DNA of 64,000 bases from Lepus europaeus. Taxonomy: Eukaryota; Chordata; Mammalia; Lagomorpha; Leporidae. A program made the translations under genes and the position numbers. The notes under the pieces are model-generated. The model had not been told where the DNA came from. It saw nothing but the letters and a program-made list of their open reading frames with translations, and did not search any database. The stretch is from positions 56,707,948-56,771,947 of the forward strand of contig NC_084835.1 of NCBI RefSeq assembly GCF_033115175.1, in the 5' to 3' direction. The first letter of the stretch is position 1; the number at the start of each line of letters is the position of its first letter. Below, one piece after another: positions 10,863 to 20,409 of this stretch.

Positions 10863-12095
10863 CCTGGTTAGGACCTGCAGAGATGAAATGTTTTGACACT
10901 GAACTGACCACGCTGTGGGGTGCTGCGTCACACAGAAGGCAGCTTGCGCCACCTGCTGGGGAAGTGACTAATCCTTATCGGCGTGTGACTTCAAGTGCAA
11001 AGGCCTGATTGGGGGGGCCACCTTCAGGATTTGACTGACAGCTACCACATTTGCTTGAGATCCACTGTTCCAGAGAGGCAATGTATAATTTTCTCCAGAT
11101 AAAAATAATTTTAACCCTCCAAATGGAGAGCTTATCCCAGCCACTATATGATGTCATACTAAAGAATGTTCTAAGGAACAGCTAAAGCATTAGGTAGAGT
11201 TGGAAAACAGCTGATTTATTTAGGGCAGTCGTTTTGTGTGTGTGCTTTTCCTAAAACCTATCTCCCGCCTTCCTGCTCATTTATTCTGTCTTTCACTTCT
11301 TCATTCCTCCTCCTCTCCTTTTCCTCTCCCCCCTTCCCATCTCTCCACTTCTCCTTTCTCTCTTTTCTTATTGACGAAACATGTGAAGAGAACCAGGTAT
11401 GCAGATTACACTATGGACACCCAAATATCCAGAACCCAGGCCCTGTGGGAAACAGCTGTGTATGCTCTGGTGTTCTGTTAGCAAACTTCAGAACCACAGC
11501 AGAGGGCCGGGAGGTACCCCAGGGGAAGACAGCTGGGTGAAAAACTCAGTTCTCCCAGGGCTTGGGTGCTGGGCTGCAACTTGCCAGTCTGTTGGGCCCT
11601 CTGTTGCTTGAAAAGACAGAACGAGTAGAATCAAGGACCTGGGCATGGCCTTCTCACCATGACCTTGGCATCTTGTCTCTTTGACCATGTCGTGTCCTGC
11701 TTCCTGCTGACCTCTGGACTCATAGCAGCTGGGTTCCTGACCTGTGGCTCTCTCCCTGCACCTTCAACCCCACGCCTGCCTTGGGGAGTGCCCTCACTGG
11801 GTGGTGGCCTGGATTGTCTGACTTCTGGGTCCAGTGTTCCCTGGCTGCCAACTCTTGGGCCTAGCCAGACCCTGCTGGGGGATGTACTCTCTCTGCTTTG
11901 TCCTCCTGGGGAACTGAACAGGAGCTGACACCCTGCTTTTCCTTGGGATGTGACAGCATGTGTGTGTGTGTGTGTCCACATTTATGGCTTCAGTGTGTGC
12001 TTGTGAGGATTTGAGAAAATCACTTTGTCTAATATGAACTAGAATCCAATGACCTAATTTCATAGGCTGCAGATTTCATGTTATTGTCTTTCCCC
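10863..12095. other. No recognised gene
   Basis: Contains a C/T-rich tract (about 11250-11375) and (TG)9 at 11957-11974. Reading frames of 60-116 codons show no domain. Confidence 0.5.
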
Positions 12096-12097
12096 CT

Positions 12098-12416
12098 GAA
12101 GATTTACTTATGTATTTATGTGAAAGGCGGAAGGGTATGGGGAGGCAGGGAAAGATCTTCCAATCTCTGGTTCACTCCTGAAAAGGCTACAATGACCAGG
12201 GCTGGGCCAGGCCGAAGCCAGGAGCCAGGAACCCCATCCAGGTCTCCCACATGGATGCCAGGCGACCAAGTACTTAGGCCATCTTCTGTTGCCTTCCCAG
12301 GCACATTAGCAGGGAGCTGGATTTGAAACAGAGCATCTGGGACTCAAATTAGTGCTCTGATAGAGGATAATGGCAAGTGTTGGCTTAGCCCACAGCACCA
12401 CAACACTGGCCCCCAG
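12098..12416 (-). repeat. C-repeat SINE, antisense
   Basis: GAAGATTTACTTATGTATTTATG tail; head CCACAACACTGGCCCCC. Confidence 0.8.
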
Positions 12417-12456
12417 GTCTGCTTCTATATAGGAAATGCGTTAGAGTGATTTACTA

Positions 12457-12690
12457 GAAGCAGCTCTTCAGCCAAGCGGTTAAGATGCTGACTGGGACAC
12501 CTGCATCCCCATACCAGAGTGCCTGGGTTTGAGTCCAGCCCCACTCAGGATTCCAGCTTCCTGCTAAAATAGACCCCAGAGGCAGCAGGCGCTGGCTTAA
12601 GTACTTGAGTCCCTGTCACTCATATGGGGGATCTGTACTGAGTTCCAGGCTCCAGGCTTTGTCCTATTGTGGTTGTTTGAGGGATTGAAC
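12457..12690 (+). repeat. C-repeat SINE, sense, 3'-truncated
   Basis: CAGCCAAGCGGTTAAGATGCTGACTGGG; stops where the next copy begins. Confidence 0.7.
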
Positions 12691-13006
12691 TGGCGCCGGT
12701 GCTGGGGCATAGTAGGCTAAGCCTCCGCCTGTGTTCCATATGGGTGCTGGTTCCTGTCCCGGCAGCTCCTCTTCCGATCCAGCTCTCTGCTTATGCCTGG
12801 GAAAGCAGTGGAAGACGGCCCAAGTGTGTGGGCACCTGCACCTGCATGGGAGACCCAGAAGAAGCTCCTGGTTCCTGGCTTTGGATTGGCCCAGCTCTGG
12901 CTGTAGTAGCCATCTGGGGAGTGAACCATCAGATGGAAGACCTCTCTCTCAGTCTCTCCCTCTCTCTATTTGCAGCTCTACCTCTCAAATAAATAAATAA
13001 AAGTCT
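12691..13006 (+). repeat. C-repeat SINE, sense
   Basis: GGCGCCGGTGCTGGGGCATAG head; CTCTACCTCTCAAATAAATAAATAAA tail. Confidence 0.88.
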
Positions 13007-13032
13007 TAAAATTTTTTTAAAAAGAATGATCT

Positions 13033-13371
13033 CAGCCGGCGCCGTGGCTTAACAGGCTAATCCTCCACCTTGTGGCGCCGGCACAGCGGGTTCTAGTCCC
13101 GGTCGGGGCGCCGGATTCTATCCCGGTTGCCCCTCTTCCAGGCCAGCCCTCTGCTATGGCCCCGGAAGGCAGTGGAGGATGGCCCAAGTGCTTGGGCCCT
13201 GCATCCGCATGGGAGACCAGGAGAAGCACCTGGCTCCTGCCTTCGGATCAGCACGATGCGCCGACCGCAGCGGCCATTGGAGGGTGAACCAACGGCAAAA
13301 TGGAAGACCTTTCTCTTTGTCTCTCTCTCTCACTATCCACTCTGCCTGTCAAAAAAAAAAAAAAAAAAAAA
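13033..13371 (+). repeat. CSINE2-like SINE, sense, near consensus
   Basis: AAAGAATGATCT duplicated at 13021..13032 and 13372..13383; long pure A tail after CCTGTC. Young. Confidence 0.96.
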
Positions 13372-13539
13372 AAAGAATGATCTTTACGATCCTGGAGCGC
13401 AGTGCGGTAGCAGCCAGCTCCCGCTGCCTCTTTCTGCACCCCTTCCGTGAGTGTGCAGACAGCACCAGACTAAACGCACTACACTCAATTTTTTAAAATT
13501 AGAAATAACTACGATGAACTCCATCCACTGAAAATGAAA

Positions 13540-14012
13540 AAGGGTTCCTGATCCTAGGTTCTTTGGCTCACTTGCAAACAGCCGTTGTCCGGAGGCCAAC
13601 GTGCCACCCCAAGTGTCCTGGGGGCCTCGGCTCAAGTACTAGGGAGCCGGCATGGTGGGAAGAGGTGTAGCCCACTGGCTCCCCAGAGGGAACTGAGCAA
13701 ATGCCTGTAGGGGCTGGGGAGGCCTGGAAGCTTCCCCTCGGCACAGCACCTGGGTTTGCACAGTTGTGCTCTCCTTTCTTTTGCATGTGACACACTCAAG
13801 ATGGCAGTGGTCACTACTACCACCCCAGGAAGGTCACACATCTGTCACACTGGGATATCCTGGTGCTGGAGAGCATTGAGGAAAGAGGCAGTCTTTTGCG
13901 GTTAGAGTCTGGCTGCTCCTTGCTCCTGGTTGGTTTGGATCGGGACATGGGTGCGTGCCAGATCGGGAGGGGCTTGAGTGAGTGACACCTGCTTCTAGCC
14001 TGTCTCATTACA
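13540..14012. repeat. Unclassified dispersed element, copy 1
   Basis: Shares scattered blocks with 55640..56095 in the same order and direction: TTCTTTGGCTCACTTGCAAACAGC, CTACCACCCCAGGAGGGTCACA-like, and TGCTCCTTGCTCCTGG. Diverged to perhaps 70-75 percent. Possibly an old LTR. Confidence 0.55.
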
Positions 14013-14184
14013 ACATGGCAGACATGGTAGACAACATGGTGTTGGTAATAAAAACGTAAATCACCTTAGAATTTCAAGTTTCTTGTATGGGATTTCAGTG
14101 GTTGGCCTATTCTAATAATGCACAGTCATATTCACTGAAGAAAAGATCGGGTAGAACTCAGTGAAAAGTCAGAGGTGCCAGCCA

Positions 14185-14350
14185 TCACCCTTACTAGCAG
14201 TGTGATCCTGGGTAGGTAGCTTTAGCTCCCTCAGCTGCAAAAAGAGTTAAGAATAGGGCTCATCTCATTGGGTTGTTTTCTCATTTAATTCTTTTATATG
14301 ACTTGTTGGTGTTCATAACAGGGCATACAGTAAGTGCTCAATTAATGTTA
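14185..14350 (+). repeat. MIR SINE fragment
   Basis: CTAGCAGTGTGATCCTGGGTAGG, then GGGTTGTTTTCTCATTTAATTC and CATACAGTAAGTGCTCAATTAATGTT: the MIR core and 3' end in order. Confidence 0.75.
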
Positions 14351-14429
14351 CCCAAGAATAGAAGCAAATTAGCTCCAGGTTTCATTCTGTGTACATACTG
14401 TGGTATAAGCAGCTCCTGCACAATTGTCA

Positions 14430-14875
14430 CCAGTGATCCCAGCCTCCTGGTGTCCAACTCCCCATGCTGCCCTCCCGAATTGTCCTGGATTTGGACTTTG
14501 TGACTAAGAGAATTGGACAGAAGTTGTGGTCCCTCCTGGGATTAGTCTACACAAACCTGTGACTCCTGGCTTCTTGAGCTCGCCTGACTCAGGGGGAGAC
14601 CGTGAGGCTGCCAATGGAGGGAGCTGCTTGGCAAGGGAAGAGTTGTGGCCGACAGCACGGAGGCAGTGAGCCCTACAGCAGCAGTGAACCCTACCAACAA
14701 CTGCACCAAGGAGTAGGTTCTCCAGCCCCGGGGGGCAGCTTAACTGAATCCTCAAGAGACCTGGGCCAGGTCCCCAGTCTAGCCCCTCAGGACTCCCTCA
14801 TGCTCAGAAGCTGAGAGCTGACAGAGGTTGTCAGAGCTGTGAAGTTGTGTCTTGCAGCTATGGATAATGGACCAT
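14430..14875 (+). repeat. Old LTR-like sequence
   Basis: Has the layout of ancient mammalian LTRs; the 76- and 70-codon frames are not credible genes. Confidence 0.35.
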
Positions 14876-15464
14876 GTGCCAATAATCCACATGGGGGCTT
14901 GTCTACACCCCTTGCTGTACTCTGGAAACAGCACTTGTTTTTAAAGGCTGGGTGACAAGACTTTATTTCATCTCTTCTAAGACATACATCAGAGACCTCT
15001 TACACAAGAAGACGTGTCATGGCCCCCTTTTCCTTCTCAATGTCCCTAAGGTAGTGATGCATGTCACAGATTTGGGGAACTATTGTAGCATCCCTAAATC
15101 ACACCACAGGTACACGATCAATCTTGTCCTCCTTCTGAACCATGCCTCTTAAATTGTCAGGGCTTTTATTTTCACAGTGAATGACTATCTGAAACAAAGA
15201 TTCCTTGAGCCAAGGGCCATTTAGGGGGACTTCAGCAATGACTGACCAGCTGTGAAATGAGATTGTCATTGTGTGATTTTTTTTTTTACATTAAAGGATC
15301 TGCTGGAGAAGGTTGTGGGTGGCTGACAAGTTAGGGATCTGTGCAGGTGCTCCAGGCAGAGGCACAGAGGAAGGCTGTCTACTCAAAGCACAGGGGCTTC
15401 ACTCTGTGGCCTATGAATCCCATCCACAAATCACCAGTAGGCTGGTAACTATTTTTTAATTTTG
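14876..15464. other. No recognised feature
   Basis: Unique-looking sequence; no frame above 66 codons. Confidence 0.5.
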
Positions 15465-15465
15465 A

Positions 15466-15824
15466 AAATGTACTTATTTGAGGGGGAGAGGGAGAGGGAG
15501 AGAGAGAGAGAGACAGAGAGAGAGAGACAGAGAGACAGAGAGAGACAGAGAGAGAGAATCTCCCATTCTATTTACTGGTTCACTCCCCCAAATGCTCGCA
15601 TCTGGTGCTGGGCCAGGCTGAAGTTCAGGAGTCAGAAACTCACTCCAGGTCTTCCATGTGGGTGGCAAGAACCCAATGACTTGAGCCATCTGTTTCTGCC
15701 TCCCATGGTGTACATAGGAAGCTGGAGTCAAGAGCAGGAGCCAGGTGATGAACCCAGAACTCTGATTGAGACACAGGCATTTTGACTAGCATCTTAGCCT
15801 CTTGGCCAAACGCCCACTCCCTGA
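15466..15824 (-). repeat. C-repeat SINE, antisense
   Basis: ATGTACTTATTTGAGGGGGAG tail; (GA)n-rich 15481-15557; worn head CTTGGCCAAACGCCCACTCCC. Confidence 0.8.
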
Positions 15825-16080
15825 TAGCCTGGCCATTTAAAGCACAGCATTGAGTGCAGCCAGGCAGCGGAGGGGAGAGTGTCTCTCCCTGTGTGTTCTC
15901 CCCACATCCCACACAGCTGTCAGCCAGCATCAGAAGTGTGCCAGGTGAGAGGAGGAGGGAGGGAGCTGGAAAGCAGGAGAAAAGAGGTGCTGCAGAATTT
16001 CTCCATGGTAACAGCGCTTGCGTGTTAACACAGATCACTAATATTCTCCTAATGTACCTGTTGGGTCATTGAAATTTCTC

Positions 16081-16330
16081 CTATGAATTGTCGGGCATGA
16101 TCAGAAAAATGATCCCAAGCACCACATTGATTCCACAATCACTAGTTCTGCTCTGTAAATGCTGGAGAGACTCCTTCCTTTCTAATGCCTCTCCATCATC
16201 CTGGGACAGCACTTTGGCCATGTATTTTAAGGAATCCTCCAACCCAGGCCCATGAAGCTGCCACACCAAGCTTCCCAAGTTGCTGTTTTCATGCTTGAGA
16301 ATTGCAGTCGATGGTGTTGGTAAGCAGAAT
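16081..16330 (-). pseudogene. Possible protein-derived fragment
   Basis: A minus-strand frame open from about 16330 to the stop at 16081 with protein-like composition (LEDSLKYMAKVLSQDDGEA, then LERKESLQHLQ). It is unrelated to the C-repeats. Parent not recognised; may be chance. Confidence 0.25.
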
Positions 16331-16734
16331 TAATATGGGGAAACCACACAAGGAGTTGGATAGCTGAGCTGGAGTTTTTGCCAGCCCTGCATTATTACTT
16401 ATCCCTTTACCTGTCAATCTAATACCACTACTTTCCCAAGATGCACCTGGGTTTCATCTGGAACCAGGAAGGAGGAGAAGCCATGATGGCTGCATTGAAA
16501 TAAAACTCCACATGGAGGTGACATAAAAATCCCAGAAAGCTTCACACATGCTAAGACCTCACACTGTTTATCCAGTTAAGGCACTGCCTCCTTCCTCATA
16601 AGAGACTGATAATGGGGAAGGAGCCCTCTTTTACCCTTGACCATGGTTGGAGACCCTTCTCTGTCTGCCTGTCTATCTGTCTGTCTGTCTCTCTCTCTCT
16701 CGTGGGCAACTCTGGCCCAATTTTGATGGGGCCC

Positions 16735-17075
16735 ACACTCACTTGTGGCGTAGTGGGTTAAGCCAGACCTGCAGCACTGGCATCCCATATGGGCTCCAGT
16801 TTGAGTTCTGGCTGCTCCACTTCAGATCCAGCTCCCTGTTAATGCACCTGGGAAAGCAGCAGAGGACGGCCAAAATCCTTGGGTCCCTGCACCCATGTGG
16901 CAGACATGAATGAAGTTCCTGGCTCCTGGCTTTGGTCTGGCCCAGCCCCGGTCATTGCAGCCATTTGGGGAGTGAACCAGTGGATGGAAGATCTTTCTTT
17001 CTGTCTCTCCCTCTTCTCTGTATAATGCTGGCTTTCAAATAAATATATAAATCTCAAAAAAAAAAAAAAAAAAAA
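16735..17075 (+). repeat. C-repeat SINE, sense
   Basis: CTTGTGGCGTAGTGGGTTAAGCC head; tail TTTCAAATAAATATATAAATC plus A-run. Preceded by a CTGT/CT simple repeat (16662-16700). Confidence 0.82.
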
Positions 17076-17464
17076 GGAATTATTCCCCAAACATGTCCAT
17101 GTCCTTCCTAACCCCTGATAAGTAAGTTGATAAGTCAACTTACACGGCAGAGGGGGATTCGACTTACAGATGGAATGGAAGTGGCTGTGGGGTGAGAAGA
17201 AGGCAGCTGGTCTTTTCCCTGGATCCTGTCACAGAGCCCTAACACTCAGAATTTCCTGAGCGATGAGATAGGAGGGTCTTCTGTTCTAACGAGGAGACAG
17301 CTTCAGGATGAGGGCTGGTGGCCAGAACGATCAAGCTTTGATTAGAACCTTGGAATTTTCAGCTCCCCTACCCCCATTTACAAGGAAGAGAGGGGGGCTA
17401 TCATTGAGTTAGTCCCCAATGGCCACAGTCATGCCTATGCAATGAAATCTCCATAAAAACCCCT
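17076..17464. other. No recognised feature
   Basis: Unique-looking sequence without a gene. Confidence 0.5.
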
Positions 17465-18062
17465 AAATGGGGTGGGTGTTTGACCTAGCTGGTGCCCATT
17501 TCCCAGATCAGAGTGACTGGGGTCAAATTCCAGCTCTGACTCCTGACTCCAGCTTCCTGCTAACGCAGACCCTTGGAGCAACTGTGGGGTTTCTGCCTCC
17601 TGTGTGCAGGGACCTGGATTGAGTTCCCTGCTATGTGCTACTGCCCCTGCCCAGCCCTGGCCATTTTTTTTTAAATTATTTGACAGGTAGAGTTACAGAC
17701 AGTGAGAGAGAGAGACAGAGAGAAAGGCCTTCCTTCTGTTGGTTCACTCCCCAAATGGCTGCCACAGCCAGCTCTGTGCCGATCTGAAGCCAGGAGTCAG
17801 GTGCTTCCTCCTGGTCTGCCATGTGGGCACAGGGGTCCAAGCTCCTGGGCCATTCTCCACTGCCCTCCCAGGCCACAGAAGAGAGCTGAACTGGAAGAGG
17901 AACAACCGGGACAGAATCCAGCACTCCAACAGGGACTAGAACCCAGGGTGCCAGTGCTGCAGGCGGAGGATTAGCCAAGTGAGCCGTGGCGCCGGCCCCC
18001 GAGGCCATTGTTGGTATTTGGAGAATGAAGCAGCAAATGGAAGTTCTATCTGCCTCCTCCTA
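17465..18062 (+). repeat. Old C-repeat SINE, sense, interrupted
   Basis: Left piece 17465-17665 ends CCAGCCCTGGCCATT; right piece resumes 18003 with GGCCATTGTTGG and the GTGAAGCAGCAAATGGAAG part. A younger SINE sits between. Confidence 0.75.
17666..18002 (-). repeat. C-repeat SINE nested in another
   Basis: T-rich tail, TTGACAGGTAGAGTTACAGAC, head GAGCCGTGGCGCCGGCCCC; flanked by GGCCATT from the host SINE. Confidence 0.85.
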
Positions 18063-18570
18063 AACAAAAAAGCACCCTAAATTGCGGGGCTTGGGAGGCT
18101 TTCAAATTGAACACATCCTTATTTCTGGAGGGTGACACTTCCCAGCTTGACAGGGAAAGGGGCTCCTGTGCACAGGACCCTCCTTGCCTCGCTATGGACC
18201 TCTCACCTGGCCACTCATTTGTATTTATATTAACTGTAACCGTTTGTAGAGCATTTTCCGGAGTTCTGTGAGTCATTCTAGCAAATGATTAAACCTTGGG
18301 GGAGGGACCTAGAGGAAATTTGGATCAGAGTTGGACAGAAGTGAGGCTGACCTGTGAGCTCAATACTTGTGATTGGCATCTGAAGTGGGGCTGCCTTGTG
18401 GGACTGAACCTGCAACCTATGGACTCCTATGATGATTCCAGATAAAGTGGCAGAATTCAACTACATTGTAGGACATCTAGTTGGTATCAAAGAGTTGAAG
18501 AATTTGTGTTGGAAAACACATCATACATTTATTGTCAGGAGGAAAAAAACCCTCAGTTGCTAATTACCTC
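18063..18570. other. No recognised feature
   Basis: Unique-looking sequence without a gene. Confidence 0.5.
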
Positions 18571-18574
18571 ATTT

Positions 18575-18904
18575 TTAAAAAAAGACTGATTTATTTAATT
18601 GAAAGTCAAAGTTATATATAGAGAGAAGGAGAGGCAGAGAGAGAGGTCGTCCATCTGCTGGTTCACTCCCCAATTGACCACAACAGCCGGAGCTGTGCCA
18701 ATTCCAAGCCAGGAGACAGGAGCTTCCTCTGGGTCTTCCCATGCAAGTGCAGGGGCCTAAGGGCTTGGGCCATCTTCTACTGCTTTCCCAGGCCATAGGA
18801 GAGAGCTGGATCAGAGGTGGGACAGCCGGGACTTGAAACAGCGTCCATATGAGATGCCAACACTGCAGGTGGCAGCTTTACTTGCTATGCCACAGCACCA
18901 GCCC
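18575..18904 (-). repeat. C-repeat SINE, antisense
   Basis: AAAAAAAGACTGATTTATTTAA tail; head CCACAGCACCAGCCC. Confidence 0.82.
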
Positions 18905-19055
18905 TAATTAGCTCATTTTTAAAGTGAGAGGGAATGGGCGTTTAGCTGTTAAGACAACAAATAAGATGTCTGCATCCCATGCTGGAGTTTTGGGTCTGTT
19001 TCTTGATTCTGGCTCCAGCTTCCTGCCAACACAGATCCTGGGAGAAGGCATCAGT

Positions 19056-19406
19056 TGCTCGGCGCCGTCCTCGTCCAGCAAGAGACAGAGACCGAACACT
19101 TTGCACGGGGTTCCTTTATTGCTCGGCAAGCAGGAGATCCAGCTTCGATCTCTTCTGGGCAGGAACTTCCCTTACACCCGCGTAGCAAGGGTTTATATGC
19201 ACAATACACGTCACAAATCAGGTGATAGGCTAGAAGCGCGGGGATAGGACAATCTCGTGGCAAGGCGGGAAGGAGCGAGCTAGAGCGGGAAATCTAAGGC
19301 GGGAAGGAGCGAGCAAGAGCGGGAACTCCCTGAGATGAGGAAGAACCCGGAAGCAGGGAGTCGGCGCCATCTTAGGGGCACGGTTCCTCCGGTCTGGTTC
19401 CCTACA
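19056..19406 (-). repeat. 3' LTR of the provirus
   Basis: 351 bp, by eye identical to the 5' LTR including TATA-like (19192..19198) and AATAAA (19115..19120) sites. It lies directly downstream of the polypurine tract in proviral sense and is bounded by the ATCAGT duplication. Here the AATAAA acts as the proviral poly(A) signal. Confidence 0.96.
19115..19120 (-). terminator. Poly(A) signal in the 3' LTR
   Basis: AATAAA on the minus strand, 60 bp from the outer LTR edge, where a retroviral R region would end. The same hexamer in the 5' LTR (26111..26116) is expected to be bypassed. Confidence 0.75.
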
Positions 19407-19419
19407 TCTCCCTCCTTTT
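19407..19419 (-). other. Polypurine tract
   Basis: Minus strand AAAAGGAGGGAGA directly abuts the TGTAGGG start of the 3' LTR. This is the expected place and composition for the plus-strand DNA primer of reverse transcription. Confidence 0.9.
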
Positions 19420-19718
19420 GTTTTTGCACAAATCACATCCCCGACGGCCCTGGCTCATGAGGGCCGGGAGAATATTTACTAGGCAGAGAGTAGAGGTGCA
19501 TACCCAGCGTGCTTGTGATCCGTTAGTTACGGAACTTCAAGGGCCTGGCCACAACCCCTGATGTCTCCGTTAGGGATCAGTTTTTATTCCCTTTTGCTGG
19601 GGCAGGCTGGGAATTGAACCTGCATGCATATGCATATGCTCTCCCAGGACCCCCGGAACCCCCGGGTGGACTCCTGCTGCAGTACCTTTGGTCTCGCATA
19701 CCCAGTTTTCGCTCCCCG
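19420..19718 (-). other. Remnant between truncated env and 3' LTR; possible RNA export element
   Basis: About 300 bp with no recognisable Env TM coding in any frame. It includes a perfect hairpin, GGCCCT (19446..19451) pairing with AGGGCC (19460..19465) across an 8-nt loop, and a TGCATATGCATATGC-like palindrome near 19620-19640. Type-D retroviruses carry a constitutive transport element in this position; I see no direct match to the known one, so function is open. Confidence 0.35.
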
Positions 19719-20408
19719 TCAGGGATGGGTGATACAGCCCAATGAATGAGAGGGGGAACAAGACAACTCGAGGAAGGTGTGTGCCTGATGGAGGCATTGT
19801 CCATATGTGAGGCGTGAGTAGGGATGGGGGGACGAGGGTTTTAATCGCTTTGTTAGCTGTTGGTGGCGGAGCTGGTCCTGTGGGCCTCCGCCATCAGAGA
19901 TATGCACGGGTGCCGTAGTGCGCCAGCACGCCCACTGTCCAGGCGTACCAACACAGGGGGCTGAGAGGTAGGGGGATGAATGGACTACCTGTGGCAAATG
20001 GTCAGGACTAGAGGACCTGCGAGTACTTTGTAACTGGGTGGCATAGTACGACTGACCGCCAGAAGTGCATTGGAAGTATGAGGAATCGCAAGAGCTGTGC
20101 ATGGATTCTTGAAAGGTCAAGCAAGGACAGGAGTGGTTTTTGCTATGGGGATCAGAAACGCGGGGTTTGGGCACACATATGTAGCCGCGTGGTAGGCCGG
20201 GGATCCCCTGGAGGGGCAGATATGCAGTTTTGTCCCCACAATCAGCTGTGGCGATGTGAGTACGCTGCAGTACGGTGTTGCTGGTCCCCCCCTTGCAGTC
20301 GCAAGGGTTGCCTACGTTCTGCAGTAAAGCAGTGGGGTTGGAGTTAAAGCCCGCATAAGAGCCAGGGAGCAAAGCCGCTGCCAGTATGAAGAAGCGGAAG
20401 GGGTGCAT
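19719..20408 (-). CDS. env: Truncated Env: signal peptide plus receptor-binding part of SU, no TM
   Basis: 229 residues starting just after pol. Residues 1-19 are a signal peptide (hydrophobic FFILAAALL, small residues near 17-20). The body is Cys-rich with one N-glycosylation site (Asn91, NHS). It holds SDGGGPQDQLR at 171-181, which fits the SDGGGxxDxxR motif that RD114, type-D and related viruses use to bind the ASCT2 amino-acid transporter. After about residue 195 similarity to SU fades and the frame stops at 229. The CWLC-type SU-TM linkage motif, furin site, fusion peptide, immunosuppressive region, CX6CC and membrane anchor are absent, and only about 310 bp separate the stop from the 3' LTR, too little for the rest. 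So the provirus cannot make a fusogenic Env, but it could make a small secreted receptor-binding protein. That resemblance to suppressyn is inference. Confidence 0.85.
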   Translation of the reverse strand: MHPFRFFILAAALLPGSYAGFNSNPTALLQNVGNPCDCKGGTSNTVLQRTHIATADCGDKTAYLPLQGIPGLPRGYICVPKPRVSDPHSKNHSCPCLTFQESMHSSCDSSYFQCTSGGQSYYATQLQSTRRSSSPDHLPQVVHSSPYLSAPCVGTPGQWACWRTTAPVHISDGGGPQDQLRHQQLTKRLKPSSPHPYSRLTYGQCLHQAHTFLELSCSPSHSLGCITHP

Positions 20409-20409
20409 C

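Noticed and set aside
13033..13120. tRNA gene
   Set aside because: The A- and B-box-like head is the tRNA-derived part of a SINE and recurs many times; no full cloverleaf.
19230..19436. Frames inside the LTRs as accessory genes
   Set aside because: They are the same LTR read at both ends of the provirus, with no start context or known accessory-protein features.
19570..19804. Env TM continuation in other frames
   Set aside because: Two 75-codon minus-strand frames here lack a fusion peptide, CX6CC, immunosuppressive segment or membrane anchor.
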